A stretch of DNA of 64,000 nucleotides, from positions 62,001-126,000 of the forward strand of contig NZ_BOLN01000003.1 of assembly GCF_016861655.1 (NCBI RefSeq). The letters run 5' to 3'. The translations under genes and the position numbers were made by a program. This document shows positions 7,971 to 16,368 of this stretch, piece after piece. Position 1 is the first letter of the stretch. The number at the start of each line of letters is the position of its first letter. This DNA comes from Levilactobacillus lanxiensis (lineage in GTDB: Bacteria; Bacillota; Bacilli; Lactobacillales; Lactobacillaceae). Under the pieces are notes generated by a model. That model was given only the letters and a program-made list of their open reading frames with translations, made no database searches and had not been told where the DNA came from.

Positions 7971-8726
7971 GTGTTGGCCGTTTATCTTTGTGAAGACAAT
8001 CCTGAACAGTTGAAACATTATACGGATGTGGTTCAGCGTTACATGATGATCAATGATTACGACATGCAGGTCGTCTGTGCGACAGCGAGTCCAGCAGAGT
8101 TGTTGCATCAGTTGACGATTGACCCGCCGGAGTACGCGCTATTTTTCTTAGATATTGAGTTCCCCGCCGAACAAATGTCGGGGTTAGAGACCGCCATTGC
8201 CATTCGAAAACAATTGGGATTCGCTGAAATCGTCTTTGTGACGACCCACTCGGAAATGGCTTTGTTAACGTTTGAGCGGAAGGTGGAGCCAATGGACTTC
8301 ATCGTGAAGGACCTTGGGCGCGAGCAGATCGACCAGAAACTCCGAGAAAATATCGATTACGGGTATGAGCGCTATACCAATTACTTAAGCAATACGGAAA
8401 ATCTGTTTAGCTACACGATTGGTGGCCGGAATTTCAGCCTACCGATGGGTGATGTTTACTTCGTGGCGACCGCGGAGACACCACACAAGGTCACGGTTCA
8501 CGCTGCCAGCCAGCTGGTTGAGTTTCCGGGGTTTTTGAAGGATATTGCGGATCAGTACCCGGAACTTTATCGAACGGACAAGAGTTTTTTGGTGAACTTG
8601 GCTAATGTGAGCGGGGTCGACGAGGCTAATCGCCAACTGCTTTTCCCTAATGGGGACCGAACGGATGTGGCGACCCGGCGTTTTCATGAGGTCAAAACGC
8701 TGGTGCAGAAACATCTGAAGGCTTGA
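7971..8726 (+). CDS. AgrA/PlnC-type response regulator with LytTR DNA-binding domain
   Basis: A 251-residue regulator. The N-terminal receiver has the acidic ED pair at residues 8-9 and the phospho-acceptor Asp61 in FFLDIEF. The C-terminal half is a LytTR domain (about 145-250) ending in the family pattern YRTDKSFLVNLANV..; LytTR proteins bind direct repeats upstream of quorum-sensing operons. I prefer GTG 7971 because GAAAGGG lies ten bases upstream; GTG 7962 touches that site. It is followed by two sensor genes with short spacing, forming a three-gene operon. No AgrB or AgrD homologue and no bacteriocin gene is visible nearby, so the signal is unknown. Confidence 0.88.
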   Translation: MLAVYLCEDNPEQLKHYTDVVQRYMMINDYDMQVVCATASPAELLHQLTIDPPEYALFFLDIEFPAEQMSGLETAIAIRKQLGFAEIVFVTTHSEMALLTFERKVEPMDFIVKDLGREQIDQKLRENIDYGYERYTNYLSNTENLFSYTIGGRNFSLPMGDVYFVATAETPHKVTVHAASQLVEFPGFLKDIADQYPELYRTDKSFLVNLANVSGVDEANRQLLFPNGDRTDVATRRFHEVKTLVQKHLKA

Positions 8727-8739
8727 AAGGGTGACAGGC

Positions 8740-10056
8740 GTGCACGTCTTTGACACACATTTTTGGATAAACTTGGTGCTGGCCGTGACCATGCAGTGGT
8801 TCATCACGCTCTGGATTGGGGTCATTCGGCCACAAAACTGGAAACTGCCTCTCAAATGGATTGGATGGGGCCTGATTCCCGCCGTCATCGGGGAATCCTG
8901 GGCCCTGATTCTGCCGCCGCTGAGCGCGCTCCTATACTTAATGCACCACCGGCCACGAATGACGGTAATCTTTGTCAACGCGACCATCGTGATTTACTTA
9001 GTCGTGGTACTAGTAAACGACGTGGTGCGGGCCGTCACGATTGAATTGTTTGGTTTTGCCACGAGTCAAATGCCGCTGGTGATTGCTTGTCGTCTCATTT
9101 TTCAATTGGTCATCTACAGTTTATTTTCGATTGCCGTGACGGGGATGCGCCTGCAACCGGGGAACTTGGAACGGCTGGCCTTTAATCGCAAGGAACAGGT
9201 GACGGTCATGTCCTTGCTGGTCAGCCTGGGTGTTCTGGCGCAATTGTCCTCAACTATCATTCACCGGCTGGCCATTACCCACGCGATGATGACGTTTGCG
9301 CTGAGTGTGGAATTGGTGATGATCCTGTTGATCAGTACCAGCCTGTTTTTCTTCCTGCAAAGCTTTTTCCACCGGCAACGGGTCCGCGCCTTGTACCAGG
9401 AAACGTTGCTGCGGACGCGTTATGACCGCCGGATTTCCAATCAAGTCCGGGCCATTCGCGAGTTCAAACAGATTTATCAAAAGCAGATGTTGCGGTTGGG
9501 CGACTACTTGGACGCCAAGGATTACCAAGGGTTAACGGCCTATTATCAAACGCTGAATTCGCGTTGGCAGGCGACCAGCCACCTGGCGGGCATCGAAGAG
9601 GAGGGGCTGCAGCGACTCAACGACCCCGCTCTAAAGAGTCTGCTCTTCCAGAAAATATTGGTCGCACAGAATCGGGGCCTGTCACTGCGGCTTGAAGTGC
9701 CGACCGTTATTCGTAGTCTACCCATGGACAGCGTGCTACTGTTGCGGGTGATGGGGATTCTGTTAGACAACGCCATTGAAGCCGGCGCCGTTGCTGGGCG
9801 GACGGCTATTTATTGTGCTGTGCTGGATTATCCCGATTCCGTTGAGCTAGCGGTGGCCAATCCCGTGTCGACCACGACGCCGCCGAAGATTAATGAATTT
9901 ATGACAGCGGGGTACACGACCAAGGGTGAGGGCCACGGTCAGGGCCTGAACACAGTTCGAGAAATTGTCGATGAGACGCCTAACGCGGCCCTGCAGATTG
10001 CTTTGAAACGCGGCATGCTGTATCTGACGCTAATTTTAACGAAGCCGGGGAGGTGA
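8740..10056 (+). CDS. HPK10/GHKL sensor protein with intact ATPase but no phospho-accepting His
   Basis: A 438-residue membrane sensor. Six or so hydrophobic segments fill residues 1-215, followed by a dimerisation helix and a GHKL ATPase domain. The N box LLDNAIEAG (about 342-350) and the glycine box GEGHGQGLNTVREIV (about 397-411) are intact. The usual H box F.HDYxN reads FKQIYQK, with Gln (about residue 244) in place of His. The protein should bind ATP but cannot accept phosphate at the normal site. GTG 8740 is chosen because AAAGGG lies eight bases upstream. The next gene encodes a sensor with the complementary defect, so the two may act as one kinase. Confidence 0.85.
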   Translation: MHVFDTHFWINLVLAVTMQWFITLWIGVIRPQNWKLPLKWIGWGLIPAVIGESWALILPPLSALLYLMHHRPRMTVIFVNATIVIYLVVVLVNDVVRAVTIELFGFATSQMPLVIACRLIFQLVIYSLFSIAVTGMRLQPGNLERLAFNRKEQVTVMSLLVSLGVLAQLSSTIIHRLAITHAMMTFALSVELVMILLISTSLFFFLQSFFHRQRVRALYQETLLRTRYDRRISNQVRAIREFKQIYQKQMLRLGDYLDAKDYQGLTAYYQTLNSRWQATSHLAGIEEEGLQRLNDPALKSLLFQKILVAQNRGLSLRLEVPTVIRSLPMDSVLLLRVMGILLDNAIEAGAVAGRTAIYCAVLDYPDSVELAVANPVSTTTPPKINEFMTAGYTTKGEGHGQGLNTVREIVDETPNAALQIALKRGMLYLTLILTKPGR

Positions 10057-10060
10057 GCAC

Positions 10061-11386
10061 GTGATTACGGTGAGTCAATTGAGCCTGGGGCTGGCGGACT
10101 ACTCGATGAGCTTCTGGTTCGTCCTGTTTCAATACTACTGGTTTCCGCAATTGTTGCCGATGAAGCATACGTCGTTGTACTGTGCACTGATTGCGGCGGC
10201 TTACACGGCGGTTGACCTGCTAAATCCCTTCACGGCGCACAGTACACTCCTTGGGGCGTTGCCGGTCATCTTGCTGTTAGGATTTGAATTCGCCGTGATG
10301 GGGTTCCGGCACCAATGGCAGTATCTGCCGGCGTTTATCGACATGACCATGTTGGCCTACCTGTTGATTGAATTCATTGATATGATGATGATTGCCGGTG
10401 CGATTGCCTTGACTGGGAAGGTGTTTGCCGCTAGTTTCTGGGGAACTTTGATTGAGCTGGTCATTAATAATATTATTTTTGCTGTGATTGGTTCCGGTCT
10501 GTGGCTGACCAGAGCGCCGATGGAAAATCTGATTCAAGACATCGTGGGGCGCTCAATGGAATACCTGTTTCTGGCTTTCATGTCGGTGCTGGGCGTGATT
10601 TACATTTTATTCGAGTATTCCTTACAATCCCTGCAAGACTCGGAATCCTACCTGGTTTTTCTAGGCGGCATCGCGGGCACCCTGGTGGTTGGCCTGTCGT
10701 TGAGCACGTACATGCTGATGCAGACCCACTTACAAACGGAGCACACACGATTTCAGACAGATCAACGAAAATTTCGAGAGCAGTACACGACGGAATTGAG
10801 CCGGCAAATGGGGGCGGTCCGTAAGTTTAATCATGACTACCAAAACATGTTGCTGGGCTTAGGGGGCTACCTCGCGGATCAGGATTACGATGGGTTTCGG
10901 CAGCTGTATATCGACATTCGTTCGGGCTGGGAGACCAGCAATGCCGCGGATCTGACGATTGAGGACCTGGCTAACGTGCCGAGTGCGGCGCTTCGGTATC
11001 AGCTTTATCATAATTATTTATTAGCGCAGCAGCAGGGGGTCCAGCTCTTCGTCAAGGTGCCCGAACCCCTCACGGCGACCGTGACGACGCTAAAAGATAT
11101 GGGACGAATCGTGGATGCAGCCTTGCCACCGATTTTACCCGTTTTGGGGCAGCTTCAGCCAGCCATCGTGACGTTCGAGCTGAAGGAAACGGCAAAGGAG
11201 CTTCGCTGGTCGCTGACCTTCCCAGTGCCTGGGGAGGCCCAACTGGATGGGCATACCCGAATTACTGCTGATAAAGGAGTATTAGATTTTTCTAATGCCC
11301 ACAAGTTGTTGCCGGCTAAAGCAGTACTGACTTTGCAGATGAAACTTCATTGGGGCCAATTAAGTGTGGCCCTGCCGAAGGACTAG
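10061..11386 (+). CDS. Sensor protein with intact H box but degenerate ATPase domain
   Basis: A 441-residue protein of the same overall build as its upstream neighbour: hydrophobic segments over about residues 1-225, then a dimerisation helix with the full H box KFNHDYQNMLLGLGGYL (His258). The region that should form the GHKL domain lacks the N box (MGRIVDAALPPI replaces the DNAIEA pattern) and has no glycine-rich lid, so ATP binding is unlikely. The start is GTG with GGGGAGG eight bases upstream, four bases after the preceding stop. It probably receives phosphate from the first sensor in a heterodimer and passes it to the response regulator. That role is inferred from motifs only. Confidence 0.82.
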   Translation: MITVSQLSLGLADYSMSFWFVLFQYYWFPQLLPMKHTSLYCALIAAAYTAVDLLNPFTAHSTLLGALPVILLLGFEFAVMGFRHQWQYLPAFIDMTMLAYLLIEFIDMMMIAGAIALTGKVFAASFWGTLIELVINNIIFAVIGSGLWLTRAPMENLIQDIVGRSMEYLFLAFMSVLGVIYILFEYSLQSLQDSESYLVFLGGIAGTLVVGLSLSTYMLMQTHLQTEHTRFQTDQRKFREQYTTELSRQMGAVRKFNHDYQNMLLGLGGYLADQDYDGFRQLYIDIRSGWETSNAADLTIEDLANVPSAALRYQLYHNYLLAQQQGVQLFVKVPEPLTATVTTLKDMGRIVDAALPPILPVLGQLQPAIVTFELKETAKELRWSLTFPVPGEAQLDGHTRITADKGVLDFSNAHKLLPAKAVLTLQMKLHWGQLSVALPKD

Positions 11387-11472
11387 ACGAAGTAACCGGG
11401 GCCTTGGAGTATTCACAAAATCAGCATGCAAAATCGTTTACAGAATGGTTTCGTTCGAATAAACTAATTGTC

Positions 11473-11509
11473 TGAAAACGCTTGCATTTCTACACCCATC
11501 TGATATACT
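11473..11509 (+). promoter_or_regulatory. Promoter overlapped by a cre (CcpA) site
   Basis: TTGCAT (11482-11487) and TATACT (11504-11509) are spaced by 16 bp. TGAAAACGCTTGCA (11473-11486) matches the cre core TGNAANCGNTNNCA at every fixed position and covers the -35 box, so repression in the presence of preferred sugar is expected. Confidence 0.65.
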
Positions 11510-11787
11510 AGGTCTTGTAATACCAATCAATCTTTCAGGGAAGTCGAAAAATAAAGTGATTTTGCGGGTTCTCGACATTGTGAAATTACTCTCAATCTTT
11601 ACGATTAGGAGAAACTTCGCTGCACAATTAGTTTTAACTAACTAAAAGTGATTTGAATTGCTCAATACTACATATTGAGATTATGGCTGATTTGAGTGAC
11701 AGCGTTATCCTGACTACAAACTGTGATTATGTTGAATGCTCTAATGATGCTAGTGGGAGTCGGAGAGTGGTTACTCCGGCTTTTTTT
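11510..11787 (+). ncRNA. Candidate non-coding RNA or very short peptide transcript downstream of the sensor operon
   Basis: A complete unit: promoter at 11482-11509 and terminator CGGAG-agtggtta-CTCCG plus seven T residues at 11761-11787. The region between has no good gene. A 37-codon frame from ATG 11684 runs through the terminator and has no clear ribosome site. AGGAGA near 11609 is not followed by a nearby start. It may be a carbon-regulated small RNA. Confidence 0.45.
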
Positions 11788-11792
11788 GTTGT

Positions 11793-11985
11793 ATAAAAGA
11801 GTGCGGAGCGAGCCGCTTAGACTCTGAGCATTAACGTGGCTAAGGGAATATCCCCGGGCTTGGGATATTTTCTTAGCCGGGTTAAGCGCAGGAGTCTGGC
11901 TCGTGTAGCACGTTTCGGAGGATGCCAGGACCGGGAAAGTTTGGCGAGAGCCAGTCAACCGATCCAAACCAAAATACATACCATA
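11793..11985 (+). repeat. Type C structured element (copy C1), directly after a terminator
   Basis: It starts with TATAAAAGAGTGCGGAGC just after the T-run. Nested arms: CGAGCC (11809) with GGCTCG (11898), AGACTC (11819) with GAGTCT (11892), and GGCTAAG..AATATCCC with GGGATATT..CTTAGCC. Conserved unpaired parts are GAGCATTAACG, GTTAAGCG and GCACGTTTCGGAGG. The distal part has GGCGAGAGCCAGTCAA. Confidence 0.7.
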
Positions 11986-12017
11986 AGCCCAGCGTTATTT
12001 CCTTAACATGGTTAACA

Positions 12018-12203
12018 CTAATCGGCCAAATGTAAAATTAAGAACCCACCCAAAACAAAGTAACTACCCACACCAATAAAAGCGCAATCCAGTAAACACC
12101 CAAAGTACTGGTGACCATTTGGCACCAACCGCAACTTCCAGTCGTCAAAGCGGGAAAGTAATTTAACTGCCAATACAATCACACCTTTTACAGCACTATC
12201 CAA
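12018..12203 (-). CDS. Possible small membrane protein, weakly supported
   Basis: An open frame of up to 61 codons from TTG, with a hydrophobic C-terminal stretch (FIGVGSYFVLGGFLIL). No convincing ribosome site precedes a standard start. It sits alone in the 300-base gap before the SDR gene. It may be a real small protein or chance. Confidence 0.25.
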   Translation of the reverse strand: MDSAVKGVIVLAVKLLSRFDDWKLRLVPNGHQYFGCLLDCAFIGVGSYFVLGGFLILHLAD

Positions 12204-12209
12204 TCAAAA

Positions 12210-12223
12210 TTAAAGCGCTTTCG
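12210..12223 (+). promoter_or_regulatory. cre-like palindrome upstream of the SDR gene
   Basis: TTAAAGCGCTTTCG keeps the AAAGCGCTTT centre typical of strong cre sites but differs from consensus at the second and last positions. It lies 76 bases before the SDR start. Confidence 0.4.
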
Positions 12224-12298
12224 CTAGTGCACGCAATCTCTTCGGTATAGACTGTGGCTGTTTCAATCAGTTCATTATACAAGAGAAGAGGAAATGTT

Positions 12299-13039
12299 AT
12301 GAGTCGTTTAGCAGGTAAAGTTGCGATTGTTACTGGTGGCGTCAAGGGAATTGGGTTAGCTTCGGCGAAAGCCTTTGCGCGTGAAGGTGCCAAGGTCGTC
12401 ATCACGGACATCGACGATAAGGGCAGTGAAGAAGCCTTAAAGGAAATTGGTCAGGATCAGGCCATCTTTGTGAAGCAGAACGTTGCCAAGGAAGCGGATT
12501 GGGAACCCGTTTTCGCCGCTGCGGAGGAAAAATTTGGTGCGGTCAACATCTTGATGAATAACGCCGGGATTTTACACTTTGATAGCGCTGAGGACATTGA
12601 AGAAGCCGATTGGCACCGCGTTCTCTCAGTCGACCTTGATGGCGTCATGTTTGGTGTCAAGCACGGCATTGCCCACATGAAGGCTAAGGGCGGGTCCATC
12701 ATCAACTTGTCATCCATTGCCGGTTTGATTGGAATCTCAAACCTATTTGCTTACAACGCAGCCAAGGGTGGCGTGCGCATGTTAAATAAATCCGCAGCGC
12801 TCTACTGCGCAGAAAAAGGGTACGCTATCCGGGTCAACTCGATTCACCCCGGCTACGTTCACACGCCAATGGTCGACGCCTACCCAGAAATGCGGAAATC
12901 GTTGGAAGACTTACACCCCATGAAGCGGTTAGCCCAACCCAATGAAATTGCCAACATGGCACTGTATCTAGCCTCAGACGAGTCCTCCTTCTCAACGGGA
13001 GCTGAATTCGTCGTCGATGGCGGGTACACGGCGCAATAA
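12299..13039 (+). CDS. SDR family oxidoreductase, R-specific alcohol dehydrogenase-like
   Basis: A 246-residue classical short-chain dehydrogenase. It has the cofactor motif TGGVKGIG near residue 13, NNAG near 88, the catalytic Ser-Tyr-Lys set (SSIAG.. .YNAAKGG, about 141-159) and the C-terminal pattern GAEFVVDGGYTAQ. The ending and several internal blocks resemble the well-known Lactobacillus R-specific alcohol dehydrogenase. An Asp after the second strand (ITDIDD) suggests NADH preference, though that is inference. AAGAGGAAA precedes the ATG at 12299. The substrate (acetoin, ketones or another carbonyl) cannot be fixed from the sequence. It stands alone. Confidence 0.9.
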   Translation: MSRLAGKVAIVTGGVKGIGLASAKAFAREGAKVVITDIDDKGSEEALKEIGQDQAIFVKQNVAKEADWEPVFAAAEEKFGAVNILMNNAGILHFDSAEDIEEADWHRVLSVDLDGVMFGVKHGIAHMKAKGGSIINLSSIAGLIGISNLFAYNAAKGGVRMLNKSAALYCAEKGYAIRVNSIHPGYVHTPMVDAYPEMRKSLEDLHPMKRLAQPNEIANMALYLASDESSFSTGAEFVVDGGYTAQ

Positions 13040-13089
13040 AATTGTTGTAAGGTGGGTCATCTTGTTACCCGGTGTGTTTAGTTGGGTTA

Positions 13090-13290
13090 GAACTAGCGTT
13101 AGCCGCAAGGCTGGTGGAAATGGACTCAGCCGTGGGAATTGCCTTAGCGGCGGGCTTTGCCACTTAGGCAATTGATATCTTTGAGACGCTTGAGCGGCTC
13201 AAAGTAAGCGCGGAGACCGTACTTTGGCTCCGGGCGTTCGCCCACAGCGTTCCGGTCCATTTCCACCAGCCTGGAGGCGCTGTCGTACAG
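13090..13290 (-). repeat. Type A structured intergenic element (copy A5)
   Basis: The terminal arms AGGCTGGTGGAAATGGAC (13108-13125) and GTCCATTTCCACCAGCCT (13255-13272) pair perfectly over 18 bp. Both arms differ from other copies at matching positions (GGAAA with TTTCC). The interior has the usual three hairpins. It lies in the convergent gap after the SDR gene. Confidence 0.8.
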
Positions 13291-13306
13291 AAATCTAACC
13301 CAAATT

Positions 13307-13348
13307 AAAAGTGTTACTGGACTCCGCATAGTCCGGTAACACTTTTTT
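13307..13348. terminator. Bidirectional terminator
   Basis: AGTGTTACtGGACT pairs with AGTCCgGTAACACT, flanked by an A-run and TTTTTT. It serves the SDR unit on plus and the small peptide gene on minus. Confidence 0.75.
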
Positions 13349-13352
13349 GATG

Positions 13353-13439
13353 CTAAAGTAGGTTAAGAATTCCCCAGATCAATAAGATGGCTAACAAGAG
13401 CAATAAAATAATCAGAGAAACGCGTGGTAGCCAACGCAT
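13353..13439 (-). CDS. 28-residue hydrophobic membrane peptide
   Basis: The frame MRWLPRVSLIILLLLLAILL plus WGILNLL is almost wholly one membrane segment with a short basic N-terminus. GGGGGG lies five to six bases before the ATG, and a terminator follows the stop by four bases, so it has the layout of a real gene. Function unknown; it could be a small membrane regulator or a toxin-like peptide. Confidence 0.55.
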   Translation of the reverse strand: MRWLPRVSLIILLLLLAILLIWGILNLL

Positions 13440-13534
13440 CGAATCCCCCCTAAGCCGCTCAACTGACACCAGTATAACAATAAAAATGGTTAACGGTTGC
13501 AATCGTCTAAATCGTCCAAATTTTGACGATAACG

Positions 13535-14425
13535 CTAATCTTGATGGAATTGGTCAAAATCAGCAGGTACGGGGGCCGTTACGGTCGTTTCACCCTGATC
13601 GAGGGTAAATGGTTGGGGGAATCCCAAACGCCAACAGTGAAGCCGTAAGCGGTCTTTGCTAGGCGGCCCGTATAGTGGGTCCCCAATCAGCGGATGTCCC
13701 GCTGCGGCCAGGTGTACACGTAGCTGATGCGTGCGGCCGGTTTCTAACCAAAGTTTGACGAGCGTGACGTTGGCTCGGTGTTCGAGGACTTCATAATGGG
13801 TAACCGCGGACTGAGCATGAACGCCGTTAACTAGGCGTTTGCGTTTATCCTCAGGGTCGCGTCCAATGGGGTCCGTGAAGGTGCCACTGCCAATCAGCTG
13901 ACCATGTACCCAAGCCAGATAGGTCCGGTGAACGCGTTTTTCAGCAATGTTTCTCACCATAATCGGGACAACGGCGGGCGTTTTCGTCATTAGGAGGGCC
14001 CCGGTGGTTTCCTGATCCAATCGGCTTAGGATGTAGGGCCCGGGGGCGTCTGGTCCTAAATAGGCGGCGACGTGGTTCAAGGTCGTGCCGCGTTCCCAAG
14101 GTAGATTGGGATGGGTCTTACTGCCACGGGTCTTATTGACGACAAGAAGGTCAGCCGTTTCGTAGAGCACACTGACGGTCGCGGCGCTGTCGGGCCACAC
14201 GTCGGGAAAGGGTTCCTTAAAGTCCGTGGGCACAAACGTTAGCGTGACGGTCTCGCCGCCATTTACCAGCTGGTTCATCGAGCGGTACAAGCCGTTGACC
14301 AGGACACGTTGGTGAATGCGTAGGTCGTGTATCAGGTGGCTAGGCAGGAGCCAGGCTGTCAGTAATTTCCGTAGCGGTTGTGCGGGTTGCGTGGCAGGAA
14401 GGGTAATTTTGTAGGACCAGTGCAT
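13535..14425 (-). CDS. RluA family RNA pseudouridine synthase
   Basis: A 296-residue enzyme that isomerises uridine to pseudouridine in rRNA or tRNA. The catalytic motif is SRLDQETTGALL (about residues 152-163, Asp of RLD catalytic). The typical GRTHQLRVHLAAAGHPLIGD block lies near 226-245. There is no clear S4 domain at the N-terminus beyond a short variant (LIHDLRIHQRVLVNG). AAAGGAG lies seven bases before the ATG. It follows the universal stress gene on the same strand, with a terminator between them. The target site is unknown. Confidence 0.9.
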   Translation of the reverse strand: MHWSYKITLPATQPAQPLRKLLTAWLLPSHLIHDLRIHQRVLVNGLYRSMNQLVNGGETVTLTFVPTDFKEPFPDVWPDSAATVSVLYETADLLVVNKTRGSKTHPNLPWERGTTLNHVAAYLGPDAPGPYILSRLDQETTGALLMTKTPAVVPIMVRNIAEKRVHRTYLAWVHGQLIGSGTFTDPIGRDPEDKRKRLVNGVHAQSAVTHYEVLEHRANVTLVKLWLETGRTHQLRVHLAAAGHPLIGDPLYGPPSKDRLRLHCWRLGFPQPFTLDQGETTVTAPVPADFDQFHQD

Positions 14426-14448
14426 AGCGAACTCCTTTCGACAAAAAT

Positions 14449-14475
14449 AAGGCCGGGAACCAGTCCCGACCTTAC
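14449..14475 (-). terminator. Terminator of the universal stress gene
   Basis: On the minus strand TAAGGtCGGGA pairs with TCCCGGCCTTA and is followed by TTTTT. Confidence 0.7.
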
Positions 14476-14489
14476 GTTGATGGTCAAAT

Positions 14490-14945
14490 TTACTTGATAT
14501 TTTCAGGCTTGACGATCAGCACGTCGCAGATTGCGGAACGGCTGACGTAGTTGGTCACGGAGCCGACCATTAAGCGTTCAACGGCTGTCAGACCAGTTGA
14601 GCCGATCACAATCAATTCTGACTTATGGTCAGCAGGGAATTCCCGCGCAATAACGGGCTTGGGATTCCCAAACCGCACGTGAATGCTGACGTCGGGAACA
14701 CCGGCATCAATCGCCTGTTGCTTCAAGGCGTCGAGCCGATCCTGAACGTCTTGGGAAAGCTTGTAGATGACGTCGCCACTAACGGCACCGCCATAGGTAT
14801 CGCTAAATTGGTTCACTTCGAGCACGTTTAAAATGTCTAAGTGGGTCTTGTTGCGCTTAGCGACTTCGATTGCTTTTTCTAAGACTGGTTGGGTTGCCTT
14901 GGAACCGTCAACGGGAACCAGAATGTTCTTGTATTGTTGTAACAT
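14490..14945 (-). CDS. Universal stress protein, UspA family, ATP-binding type
   Basis: A 151-residue cytoplasmic protein. It starts with the standard KNILVPVDGSK strand and ends with the ATP-binding pattern G-2X-G-9X-G-S (IGSTGLTAVERLMVGSVTN). These proteins are induced by starvation and stress; their molecular role is poorly defined. I place the start at ATG 14945, with GAAGGGG about ten bases upstream; a longer start at 14972 would swallow that site. It is a single-gene unit ended by a terminator. Confidence 0.9.
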   Translation of the reverse strand: MLQQYKNILVPVDGSKATQPVLEKAIEVAKRNKTHLDILNVLEVNQFSDTYGGAVSGDVIYKLSQDVQDRLDALKQQAIDAGVPDVSIHVRFGNPKPVIAREFPADHKSELIVIGSTGLTAVERLMVGSVTNYVSRSAICDVLIVKPENIK

Positions 14946-15111
14946 ATGGAATGCCACCCCTTCACGAGTCATGTTAAAACTTTACCTTAACTATATCATT
15001 TATTGCCGAGAGTGTAAGCATTTTATTCCTGAAAGTGCTCTTGAAAAGTGATGAAAAGGCCGTGAGGTGGGCGCGTTTGCAGAAAGTAAAAAAATCTGAC
15101 GGAGCGGGTCG

Positions 15112-16080
15112 TTAGAGCCGATTAGCCGGAACAACCATCAATGCTGTCGCGGCGACGTTAAACCGCTGTTTCATTAAAATGTTAATTTCGCGGGTCAATT
15201 CGTAAATTGTTGTGGCCGTCATCTGGGGATTCACAGCGATAGTGACGCTGACCATAATCAAATTGCCATCGTAGTAAGCCTTGAGGAAGACAACGGACTG
15301 GACGTCGGGCATCTGGGCAATTTGGGTGCGGTAGGCTTTTTCTAAGGTGGGGTCAAAGTAGTCGACTAAATTCAGCGCACTGTTGCGAAAAATTTTTACG
15401 CCAGTCCAAAGGATGTAGAGACCCAAAATCAGACTGGCAACGCCGTCAATCCAGGTAGCATGGAGCCAAGCGATGCCGAGAATCGTCAGGACCGTCACGA
15501 GACTGGTCAGTGCGTCGGTCCAGGAATCACGGGCAGCGGCTGCAAGAGCGGAATTGCTGAGCACGTGTGCCCAATGGTGATTGGTCGCCCAGAGCCCCAG
15601 CAGAATCAGACTGGAGATCCCCGCACCAACAGCGGTAAGGCCAGCTTCCAGATGATAGGTCGGCCGTTGAATCAGGATCATGGCGGCCTGGTAGACGACG
15701 TCCGCAGCAATCACGACCATCACGAGTCCCGCAATCAGCGTATAGATGGTTTCGAAGCGAAAGCGCGACTGCTGAATGCGTGGGCCAATCGCGTGTTGTT
15801 CTTCGGGAGAAATGGGGGCGCCCCACATGTCATCGTCATCCGTTTTGGCCGCGATGTACAGGCCGGTCATTAACAAACCGGTAGAGAAAATTCCAGACAA
15901 GTTGTTGAACGCATCGGCACGCAAGACTTGTGAGTGGCCAATCTGGGCGCAAAAGTATTCCACCAAGAAGAGTCCCAGGTAGGCGGCAACGTTCGTCCAG
16001 AGGTGATGGTGGGCCCGTCGAAGATTGTTGACGGCTGCTTGTTGAACCTGTTCCCAGTCGTGGGAGTGAACGGCATTCAT
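15112..16080 (-). CDS. Cation diffusion facilitator family metal exporter
   Basis: A 322-residue protein with about six membrane segments in residues 30-220 and a soluble C-terminal domain (about 235-322) of the CDF type. Metal-site acids lie in segment 2 (RADAFNNLSG) and segment 5 (ARDSWTDAL, a DxxxD pattern where zinc exporters usually show HxxxD). The DxxxD form is often seen in manganese or iron members, so the metal may not be zinc; this is inference. AAGAAGGTG precedes ATG 16080; the longer frame to 16140 has no ribosome site. Transcribed alone. Confidence 0.88.
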   Translation of the reverse strand: MNAVHSHDWEQVQQAAVNNLRRAHHHLWTNVAAYLGLFLVEYFCAQIGHSQVLRADAFNNLSGIFSTGLLMTGLYIAAKTDDDDMWGAPISPEEQHAIGPRIQQSRFRFETIYTLIAGLVMVVIAADVVYQAAMILIQRPTYHLEAGLTAVGAGISSLILLGLWATNHHWAHVLSNSALAAAARDSWTDALTSLVTVLTILGIAWLHATWIDGVASLILGLYILWTGVKIFRNSALNLVDYFDPTLEKAYRTQIAQMPDVQSVVFLKAYYDGNLIMVSVTIAVNPQMTATTIYELTREINILMKQRFNVAATALMVVPANRL

Positions 16081-16298
16081 GACAATCACCTTCTTTTTGA
16101 AATTGGCGCTTAGTATCACCCAAAGCAGGTGCTGAGGCAAGTTAAATTAGGTTGTTAGGGAACCCGATAAACCAAGCATAATGAAATAAATATGGGGACA
16201 AGTAAAGTCGCCTGATTTTAAGTGACCAAAGATAAGGTTAGCGGGCTTTATTAAGTACAACAATCGTTATAAACGCTGTCAGAACAAGCTTTCAGCCC

Positions 16299-16327
16299 TT
16301 GGCAAACGAGCGTGAATCACGTATAGT
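16299..16327 (+). promoter_or_regulatory. Promoter of the small membrane operon
   Basis: TTGGCA (16299-16304) and TATAGT (16322-16327) with 17 bp spacing, 42 bases before the first start. Confidence 0.7.
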
Positions 16328-16368
16328 CGCCCCTAGTAAGAGAGACGAGATTGAGGGGGGAATGACCG

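Noticed and set aside
7971-11386. Assignment as an agr/lam or plantaricin operon
   Set aside because: AgrB/AgrD, inducer peptide, exporter and bacteriocin genes are all missing from the window, so only the general AgrA/HPK10 class is supported.
11684-11797. 37-codon frame as a quorum-sensing peptide precursor
   Set aside because: It runs through the terminator hairpin, has no ribosome site, and lacks a double-glycine or AgrD-like pattern.
11668-11979. 103-codon minus-strand frame over element C1
   Set aside because: It crosses a terminator and the helices of C1, has no ribosome site and an unlikely composition; similar frames in C2 and C3 do not agree in sequence.
15460-15873. Long plus-strand frame inside the CDF gene
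   Set aside because: It is the antisense shadow of a well-supported transporter gene.
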